Below, piece by piece: positions 55,531-64,000 of a stretch of DNA of 64,000 bases; position 1 is the first letter of the stretch, and each line of letters opens with the position of its first letter. The notes beneath the pieces were generated by a model that was not told the DNA's origin, ran no database searches, and saw only the letters and a program-made list of their open reading frames with translations. Location of the stretch: assembly GCA_038030265.1 (NCBI GenBank), contig CM075938.1:5991009-6055008 (forward strand), written 5' to 3'. The position numbers were made by a program, and so were the translations under genes. Origin of the DNA: Corythucha ciliata (taxonomy: Eukaryota > Arthropoda > Insecta > Hemiptera > Tingidae).

Positions 55531-57066
55531 GCTAGTCCATAGCTAATATAGTTAACAAAAAATGTTAATGCGGGGCAAAAATAGTTCATGCACCACTCAT
55601 TTCCGGCCAATATTGAGAAGAATCAATAATTAGCGCGGATGAAATTAACGAAAAACGATATGCTCGCTGCGAAAAAGTGCTAATTCACTGCTGATAAGAT
55701 GAAAATCGCTAATTTGCTGCAAAAATCTAGAAAATCCTTAATTCATGGCAAAAATGCTAACATGGGATGAAAACGCTTCTTCGCGGCTAAATTGAGGAAA
55801 ATCACCAATTCGCGGATAGAGCTTAGAGGAAATGCCCTGTTTTCACGGCTATTAAAAATCCAATTTTCGGCTATTTTATAGTTTTGAAATATTCATAAAT
55901 CAAATGCGCTTCCTGTGTCATTTTTTCTCGTCTACCTCCCCGCCCCCCGCCCATAGTTTTGCTAGACGCGCCTCTTAGGACACGTCGCCCCCCGGGCGGT
56001 CGGTCGGCTCGCCCCCCCCTCCCCTAAAAGCCGGCACTGCTTGCTAGTTTGTATTTTTCAAAGAAAAGATCGCGCGGTTTTTTATAACTCGCTGTAAACT
56101 CATCTTTGCTCTGTATTTGGTGGGCGGGGGGTTAAACGTGTCCGAAGTCTCCTACGTTTTAGGCATGTATAGAACACTGTAGCTCAGCGTGTGGTGGCGG
56201 GAGTGGAAAGGCCTCTCCTTTGTGTCCTTCACATCATGCGATCTTTTCCGAAAAGTGGCTATTTCCTATAAGTTCTGTAACTTGACTGTTTACAGCCACT
56301 ACTGTAATGGAGCTGTTCTTTGACAGGATAAATTACCGTTAGTTACCAATCCAAGGGGAGTCCCCAGGGGCCAACATTTATAGTTCAGCTACAAAATTAT
56401 CAAGTTCCGGGGAAAATTGTCAGTTTTAAGGCAGAAAATACGGAACAGAAGGCTAGGCAGTTTGCCAGCATGAGATGACGGATAACGACCATTTCTGGTG
56501 ATTCATTGAGATTTTCACAACGCTACGTTCTGAGGTGAAAAACTACCAGTTCTCTTCTTGGTGACTCATCGTTGAATCTTCTCCAGTGAGTAGTGCCCTC
56601 CTTTAGATCAAGAGCTGGCTACCCCCCCCCCCTCCCACCGATCCTATATGACTCGCCTGTGTTTATTGGGTTCCCATTCTCTTCGCAGATTGCGTCAGAT
56701 TACATTCTCCTCGTCGGTTTCCTCTACTTTGGGATTGTCATGGTTCGAGGCTGGGAATTCATTCATGAAAATCACATAGCAGCTCGTCAGAATACAAAGG
56801 AATCGGTGGAGGGGGGGGGGATAGAGTGTAAGACGTTGGTAGCCTGAAATTCCAATCTACGAGTTTACGAAATAACATTTCTAAACAATTGCCCCATTTT
56901 ATTTTTCAACACCACGGTGCTATACCACCGAGCAACTGGAGAGATCTTGTACCCTGGCGCAGCTCAACGCATAAAGATTCCGGGGACACGACCTATAAGG
57001 CTGTTTATATTTTTGTTTTAATTTAAATAAATTCTCTTTAAAATTTGGCTCATTGGGGGGGGGGGG
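55518..57066. repeat. Duplicated block a, copy 2
   Basis: Matches 50267-51825, including the CTAAAAGCCGGCACTG hAT-like end near 56024-56039. Differences are small indels in C and G runs, a missing few bases near 56477 and scattered substitutions; it seems more diverged than the d and f copies. It ends in poly-G at 57055-57066 and then continues into block f instead of b. Confidence 0.9.
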
Positions 57067-57865
57067 AGTCTCTCTCACAAGTTTTTTCAACAGGAAATAC
57101 TGCCTAAATGGACCATTCGTGCGCAAAAAATGTCCAAAAAGACCATTTGCGAGCTGAAAATAGACAACAATTTGCTTGACGGACTATTTACGGTGTCGTG
57201 TTATTAGCGCGCGTGCTTTTAGCGCGCAATGAAATAATCGTGTCTTTAGCGCGCACTACCTGCAATAACACCTTTGTCAAACTTAATCCTATCACTGCTT
57301 TCATGAGAGAGACTTGCATTTTTCCCTTATTCGTCAACTTCTGTTCCTACTTCTTTCTTTCTCACCTTCCCACCATCCACACAGAAATTAATTTAACGAA
57401 ATATGTAGGTGATCCATTCATTTCAATTCAATTAATACTGTGCACCTTGGCGAGAAAGCGAGTGTTTGCTGGGCACTTAGCTTGGGCTCACAGTTACAAA
57501 AAATCAATAATTCTCGGCTAAAACTAGGCAAAATGCTAATTCACGACTAAAATTTAGAAAAGTTGCTAATTCGTGGCTATTAAATTGAGAGAAAGCCAAC
57601 AGGCAAAATAATATGTATATAAAGCAGGGGAGACCTTAATAATACACATAAGGGTCTAATCGGTGTCTATAACAGAGTAAAACGCCAATTAGCGAATACA
57701 TTACGAATAACGCAAAAAAAAGCAGCGACAATTGATAAAAATCACTAATTCACAGCTAAAATTAATGAAAACGCCAATTATTGGCGGCTAACGCAGACAA
57801 AATGCGAAATTGTTGCTAGAATCGAGATTTATCGCTAATTCACTGCCACAACATTGAGAAAAAGC
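57067..57865. repeat. Duplicated block f, copy 2
   Basis: Nearly identical to 54731-55530. After ATTGAGAAAAAGC (57853-57865) it continues into block g, not block a. Confidence 0.9.
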
Positions 57866-58655
57866 TGCGATGAATCGCTCAGCAGGCGCAGCTATTACTT
57901 CAAAAATCGCCAATTAATGGTTTCTAGAGGCAACTTCGTGGCTAACTTTCTCTACTAACTTAAATTTTTGGTTTTAAAGCACTGATTAGCGGGTGGAAAA
58001 GAGCTCATTTGCATCTAAAATTAAGGAAAATACACCAATTCTTAAGGCAACCAGCACGGCCAGGTATCTGAAGGCGTATGCGCTACTAAAATTAAGAAAA
58101 TGAGCAAACCATAATTTTTTTTTTTAGACCATTAATTCGAGGCTAAAATTGAGAAAGCTTGCTAGTGTGCTGATCGGCAAGTACGTGACAAAATTATTAG
58201 TAAAAGTACTAATATTTGCGGCTGATGCAGAGGAAAAGCGCTAATCCCTTGCTAAATGCGACAAAATCACGAATATGCGGTTCAAAAATTCTGAAAAACG
58301 CGAAATCACGGCCATACTTGAGAAAACCCCGCTAATTCGAGGCAATAAAATTGAGAAAAAGCAGCGATGAGAGTCACTCAGCAGGTTCGTCGCGGCTAAA
58401 ATTAAGCGCTAATTCACGGCTAACATTTTAGAAAATATGACAATCCACGGACAGTTTGAGAAAAAAACCCTTAAATGGGAAAAATGCTTAAAATCGGCTA
58501 AGGTTGTCAAAAAGCACTAATTCGCAGCTAAAATTAAATGAAAAATCATTTTTAGAAAAGTCGTTGATTCCCCGAGGCCAAAAATTGAATAAAAGTGGTA
58601 GGAACTTCGCGGCTGAAACTAGGAAAATAAATTGATGCTAAAATTGAAGAAAGAC
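57866..58655 (-). repeat. Block g, copy 1 (family A array, reverse orientation)
   Basis: A run of degenerate units such as CGCGGCTAAAATTAAG and GCTAATTCACGGCTAAC. A second copy lies at 62523-63320. It ends GAAGAAAGAC next to the poly-A run (58656-58666) that leads into block c. Confidence 0.85.
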
Positions 58656-58666
58656 AAAAAAAAAAA

Positions 58667-59531
58667 CTTATTTTCTCATTGTTCTTCCCTGAAACGCCAC
58701 TCAAAAAGGGGTCAAAAAGAGCTTAATAAACATCCATTCCATCTTAAACCACTGTTTCCCGCAAAGGAGTAAATATTATGCCATTACATAATTATTGCAA
58801 CAAAAGGGAATGCCAAAAACGCCTAGCCATCTCCGAAATGTGACAAGACAATGGGGTTCTCGGTAAAGTGGAGCATGGAAGGGGATTCCCCCTCCCCTCT
58901 CTAGAATGGTATGTGCCTGTGAGGATTCTTCGTCATCCGAGGAATCTGATCAAAATTCGACTCCTTGCTGAGCAACCATCACAAAACGAGGAATTCGTCT
59001 TGAGGGCCTTGGAATTCATCCAGTGAACGCAAACGAGAGGAATTTCGTGCAGAAATAAAAAAAAAGTTAGTGAACCGAGCAAAAAAAAAAAATGTTTAAA
59101 TTATTATTTGGGTCCTATGCTCCTTCATCATGGCGAGTGAAAATGTCTATAACTTAATTTACCCAAAACGGTCCCCGGAGCAATGGATGCGTATTATGCA
59201 AACACTTTCATGCTGTTTTTTTTTTTAAATCAAAACCAAATGCAGAAAATAAAATAAAGAATTGTCATAAGTGTCAACAAGTGCCCCATGTCTTGTAGCG
59301 GGGATGGCATTATGCGGTCATCACACATTCTTTTTTCAAAACAAAAAATGAAATACAATAAAGGTGAAATGATAACCGAAACCCCAGCCATGAGGTGCAA
59401 AAAGGCTCCTACAAATGAAAATATTTTGATATCACAGAGCCATCAACTGGTCACGTGAACTCTGTCTTTGAGTGTGTTGATAACTGTGCATATGAAACGC
59501 TTTATAGTTGAAAAAAAAAAAAAAAAAAAAA
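58667..59531. repeat. Duplicated block c, copy 2
   Basis: Matches 52305-53187. The T run inside is shorter and the terminal poly-A (59511-59531) longer, 21 against 12. A few substitutions, such as TCTTTGAGTG for TCTGTGAGTG. Confidence 0.9.
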
Positions 59532-60174
59532 GGCGTTGAACTTGACAAGATGAAACGAGAGAAAATCACATTTCATTTGTCTACAACTTTTAACAACGGC
59601 CTTTTTTTCGCTCTGGGTTTTTGAAGTGTTGTCTTTATAGGGTCGAGAATCGAGAGAGTTTTATTGTTGAAAGAGTTGGGTTCGTGACTGTAACTTCCTA
59701 TTTGGAGTGGGGTATTGTAGAAAGAAAGGTGAGAGCGTTTGTTAAAAAATTAAAATTCGGATTATTGTTAAGAGGTGAGGGGGGGGGGCACGCGCGCCTT
59801 TCCCCCCAATTTTGATTCGCTTTAAAAAAAAAAAAAACCTAGTGTGAGAATAAAAACATTTTTGATTAATGAAGCTAATGTGATGCGCACGCTAACAAAT
59901 TAGCCCGTTGAGCAATAGATTTCCTAGAAGGAGGAAGGGGTTACGATAGAAAACAAAGAAGTTGGATGATGATGAGTGTCGAGGGGTCGATTGTCTCGGT
60001 TGGCCTCAGGAGCTTTAGGTTGTGATGAGTTGTGTGGAGGGGGGTGGTCAATAGGAACGTACTGAAAGAGGAGAGAAAAAGCTCTTTTGTAGTAGCATAC
60101 TGCTTGGCAGGTCCTCCTTTTTCGAATAGTTTGGTCTTTGACAATGCTTTATGCAAAAAAAAAAAAAAAAAAAA
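59532..60174. repeat. Duplicated block d, copy 2
   Basis: Matches 53188-53814, then ends GCAAA in a run of 20 A (60155-60174) and restarts as a third copy of d. This is the only directly adjacent duplication in the mosaic. Confidence 0.9.
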
Positions 60175-60804
60175 GGCGTTGAACTTGACAAGATGAAACG
60201 AGAGAAAATCACATTTCATTTGTCTACAACTTTTAAACAACGGCCTTTTTTTTTTCGCTCTGGGTTTTTGAAGTGTTGTCTTTATAGGGTCGAGAATCGA
60301 GAGAGTTTTATTGTTGAAAGAGTTGGGTTCGTGACTGTAACTTCCTATTTGGAGTGGGGTATTGTAGAAAGAAAGGTGAGAGCGTTTGTTAAAAAATTAA
60401 AATTCGGATTATTGTTAAGAGGTGAGGGGGGGGGGCACGCGCGCCTTTCCCCCCAATTTTGATTCGCTTTAAAAAAAAAAAAAACCCTAGTGTGAGAATA
60501 AAAACATTTTTGATTAATGAAGCTAATGTGATGCGCACGCTAACAAATTAGCCCGTTGAGCAATAGATTTCCTAGAAGGAGGAAGGGGTTACGATAGAAA
60601 ACAAAGAAGTTGGATGATGATGAGTGTCGAGGGGTCGATTGTCTCGGTTGGCCTCAGGAGCTTTAGGTTGTGATGAGTTGTGTGGAGGGGGGTGGTCAAT
60701 AGGAACGTACTGAAAGAGGAGAGAAAAAGCTCTTTTGTAGTAGCATACTGCTTGGCAGGTCCTCCTTTTTCGAATAGTTTGGTCTTTGACAATGCTTTAT
60801 GCAA
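60175..60804. repeat. Duplicated block d, copy 3
   Basis: Matches copies 1 and 2 and continues into block e in the same order as copy 1. Confidence 0.9.
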
Positions 60805-61722
60805 ATTATTTTTTTTTTTAAAGTTCTTCTTTCTCTTCAACTATACGGAATTGCGTGTCATTCATACAACCTAATAGTTAAATAATTGACAAGGAGGGGC
60901 ACGGCCCCTGAGACTAAAAGAGACGTCTGCGAGAGCTAATCGAGTTGAGCTCAATGTATCGGAAAGACAGACATTTTGGAATGCAAGAGCGGAAGGGGGA
61001 GATTTCACAATAAAATCAGATACGGTGGTCATAAAGAGAAGTGAGGGGCGAGGGGTAGCCTATAATATGAAGCATCAGTCTGTCACTTCCCTTCAATCCC
61101 GTCTGTATAGGAAAATACCCCCTTCTCGCTACCCATCAGAAATGTACATTAATATGATTCCTTCCTTTCCTAAGTCTGGCTTTGAAATATTTTCAAGTGT
61201 ATACGATCGAGTCAATCAAGCTTTAAGAGTGGGGCCCTAGAGCGGGGCTATCCCATGAGTCATTAAGTTTAACGCAATAATGTGGAGTAAGCTCGGGGAA
61301 TCGAATAATTCTTATGATTCAGGAATGTGAGAAGGCGACGCTGCAGTATGTCTGTAAAGTTTGCAAGGATTGGTTGAAGTAAATTGAAGGGACGGAGATG
61401 TTCTCGTTTGACCTAAATGAAAAAAACGGAATAGAAAACAAAAAGTACCTATAAAAGGTCTTTCTAGGAAAGCTAAAAAATGACCTCTTTGCGATGTTCT
61501 CAGCGGAGGTTTTTTATCCCTATAAAACGGAGTGTACAATCCCGCAGAAATTGATGGATTTTCCTCCGTTTTTGGAGGACTATTTACCTTCACATTTCAA
61601 TGTAGGTACATTTTGTTTTTCCTATTTCATGCATTCGTTTATTTAAATTATCCTGTGCATCTTATTGTTGAGGTCCTGAGGTTTAAGGTATAGATTTCTC
61701 ATGCAAAAGGTGGGGGGGGGGG
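60805..61722. repeat. Duplicated block e, copy 2
   Basis: Matches 53815-54730 with single-base indels and ends in poly-G at 61712-61722. Confidence 0.9.
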
Positions 61723-62522
61723 AGTCTCTCTCACAAGTTTTTTCAACAGGAAATACTGCCTAAATGGACCATTCGTGCGCAAAAAATGTCCAAAAAGACC
61801 ATTTGCGAGCTGAAAATAGACAACAATTTGCTTGACGGACTATTTACGGTGTCGTGTTATTAGCGCGCGTGCTTTTAGCGCGCAATGAAATAATCGTGTC
61901 TTTAGCGCGCACTACCTGCAATAACACCTTTGTCAAACTTAATCCTATCACTGCTTTCATGAGAGAGACTTGCATTTTTCCCTTATTCGTCAACTTCTGT
62001 TCCTACTTCTTTCTTTCTCACCTTCCCACCATCCACACAGAAATTAATTTAACGAAATATGTAGGTGATCCATTCATTTCAATTCAATTAATACTGTGCA
62101 CCTTGGCGAGAAAGCGAGTGTTTGCTGGGCACTTAGCTTGTGGCTCACAGTTACAAAAAATCAATAATTCTCGGCTAAAACTAGGCAAAATGCTAATTCA
62201 CGACTAAAATTTAGAAAAGTTGCTAATTCGTGGCTATTAAATTGAGAGAAAGCCAACAGGCAAAATAATATGTATATAAAGCAGGGGAGACCTTAATAAT
62301 ACACATAAGGGTCTAATCGGTGTCTATAACAGAGTAAAACGCCAATTAGCGAATACATTACGAATAACGCAAAAAAAAGCAGCGACAATTGATAAAAATC
62401 ACTAATTCACAGCTAAAATTAATGAAAACGCCAATTATTGGCGGCTAACGCAGACAAAATGCGAAATTGTTGCTAGAATCGAGATTTATCGCTAATTCAC
62501 TGCCACAACATTGAGAAAAAGC
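61723..62522. repeat. Duplicated block f, copy 3
   Basis: Matches 54731-55530 and 57067-57865, including the three TTAGCGCGC words. Like copy 2 it leads into block g. Confidence 0.9.
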
Positions 62523-63320
62523 TGCGATGAATCGCTCAGCAGGCGCAGCTATTATTTCAAAAATCGCCAATTAATGGTTTCTAGAGGCAACTTCGTGGCT
62601 AACTTTCTCTACTAACTTAAATTTTTGGTTTTAAAGCACTGATTAGCGGGTAATATTGAGGAAAAGAGCTCATTTGCATCTAAAATTAAGGAAAATACAC
62701 CAATTCTTAAGGCAACCAGCACGGCCAGGTATCTGAAGGCGTATGCGCTACTAAAATTAAGAAAATGAGCAAACCATAATTTTTTTTTTTTTAGACCATT
62801 AATTCGAGGCTAAAATTGAGAAAGCTTGCTAGTGTGCTGATCGGCAAGTACGTGACAAAATTATTAGTAAAAGTACTAATATTTGCGGCTGATGCAGAGG
62901 AAAAGCGCTAATCCCTTGCTAAATGCGACAAAATCACGAATATGCGGTTCAAAAATTCTGAAAAACGCGAAATCACGGCCATACTTGAGAAAACCCCGCT
63001 AATTCGAGGCAATAAAATTGAGAAAAAGCAGCGATGAGAGTCACTCAGCAGGTTCGTCGCGGCTAAAATTAAGCGCTAATTCACGGCTAACATTTTAGAA
63101 AATATGACAATCCACGGACAGTTTGAGAAAAAAACCCTTAAATGGGAAAAATGCTTAAAATCGGCTAAGGTTGTCAAAAAGCACTAATTCGCAGCTAAAA
63201 TTAAATGAAAAATCATTTTTAGAAAAGTCGTTGATTCCCCGAGGCCAAAAATTGAATAAAAGTGGTAGGAACTTCGCGGCTGAAACTAGGAAAATAAATT
63301 GCTGCTAAAATTGAAGAAAG
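62523..63320 (-). repeat. Block g, copy 2
   Basis: Matches 57866-58655 with a short extra stretch near 62652 (TAATATTGAGG). After GAAGAAAG it continues as single-copy sequence, so this is probably the undisturbed outer edge of the duplicated zone. Confidence 0.85.
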
Positions 63321-63690
63321 AAAAAAAAATAAATTAAAAAAAAAACGCTAATTTTTAGGATAAAACGCTCACTCGCACCGAAAATTGATAAAAACGCTTA
63401 TTCGCAGATTAAAAAGAGAGAATTCGTGAATTCACTGTTAAAATTGACTTAAAGCGGTGATTTTCACCCAAAGTTGAGAAGTAATTCACGACTATAACTG
63501 AGAAAAACATTTTCATTTCCCGGTAATAATTTAGATAAGCGCTCATTTTCAGCTAAAATAGATTAAAAGCGTAATTCCCGTCTAAAGTTGACAAAAGGCA
63601 CTCATTTTCAGCTTAAAATGGTGAAAAACAATAATTTTCGCGGATCAACAAGAAAAAAACTGCGAATTCACGGCTAAAATGGAGTCGAAA
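63321..63690 (-). repeat. Family A array, single-copy continuation
   Basis: More reverse-orientation units (AAAACGCTCACTCGCACC, GCGAATTCACGGCTAAAAT) follow block g without a copy elsewhere in the window. Confidence 0.6.
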
Positions 63691-64000
63691 CTGTACCGAA
63701 AAAGGACCCACTCACCGTGTGGGCGAACTGTCAATTTCGCCCCGGGAACCGACATACTTGTGACTTGTTGGAAACTGTCTTCTATTTCCTCACCTCACAC
63801 ATAGCAAAAGACCCCAAACCATGATTTCTAAGGATTTTTAATAACCCTTCACCGGAAACAGTCGAGTACTAGAAACTGACTGTTAACCCAGTTACTCCTG
63901 AATTTTTTTTTTTTGCAGCAATTCCGTTTTTCTCTCATTCGGTGAAATATATGGAGTCTAAAGAACACCCCAAAATTATTTTTCGTTCCCCCCACCCCAC
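63691..64000. other. Non-coding to window end
   Basis: No gene or repeat recognised; a T run of about 11 lies near 63904. Confidence 0.4.

Overview
The window reads as an AT-rich invertebrate (arthropod, probably insect or close relative) chromosome segment. It carries one host gene, a six-exon Wnt-1/wingless orthologue on the + strand. The rest is mobile-element and repeat DNA. The arthropod call rests on the Wnt-1 sequence, which is closer to the insect proteins I know than to vertebrate WNT1, and on the mix of I-like non-LTR, hAT-like and tRNA-SINE elements. I cannot name the species.

Layout. 1-17.9 kb: a decayed transposase-like gene (890-2509), two blocks of short-period degenerate repeats (4.3-4.9 and 7.2-9.0 kb), and an old RNase-H-bearing non-LTR retrotransposon (12.5-16.4 kb, minus strand). 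The old retrotransposon is split by a TAG microsatellite and a 2.7 kb hAT-like element. 18.0-37.8 kb: Wnt-1, with a 16 kb second intron full of the same degenerate repeats and a 3' UTR with Pumilio-type and AU-rich motifs. 37.8-43.2 kb: an AATTAGCG-type repeat array, a tRNA-derived SINE with an 8 bp flanking duplication, and unremarkable sequence. 43.35-49.78 kb: a nearly intact 6.4 kb I-like non-LTR retrotransposon on the minus strand (ORF1 with one nonsense codon, ORF2 of 1232 residues with every catalytic motif in place), inserted into an AATTAGCG array that itself seems to sit in a hAT-like element. 50.3-63.3 kb: a mosaic of repeated blocks. Seven blocks (a-g) occur in the order a b c d e f / a f g c d / d e f g, and every novel join falls in a poly-G run, a poly-A run or one 13-base motif.

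How it works together. Wnt-1 is the only gene here with an evident host function: a secreted, lipid-modified morphogen. No second Wnt gene is visible within 18 kb upstream or 26 kb downstream. The retrotransposon's ORF2 would supply endonuclease, reverse transcriptase and RNase H, and its ORF1 the nucleic-acid-binding partner; the ORF1 stop codon makes this copy non-autonomous unless helped in trans. Three families of about 30-40 bp degenerate tandem repeats occupy much of the rest and seem to travel partly as the cargo of hAT-like elements. No prokaryotic features, CRISPR arrays or rRNA genes were seen.
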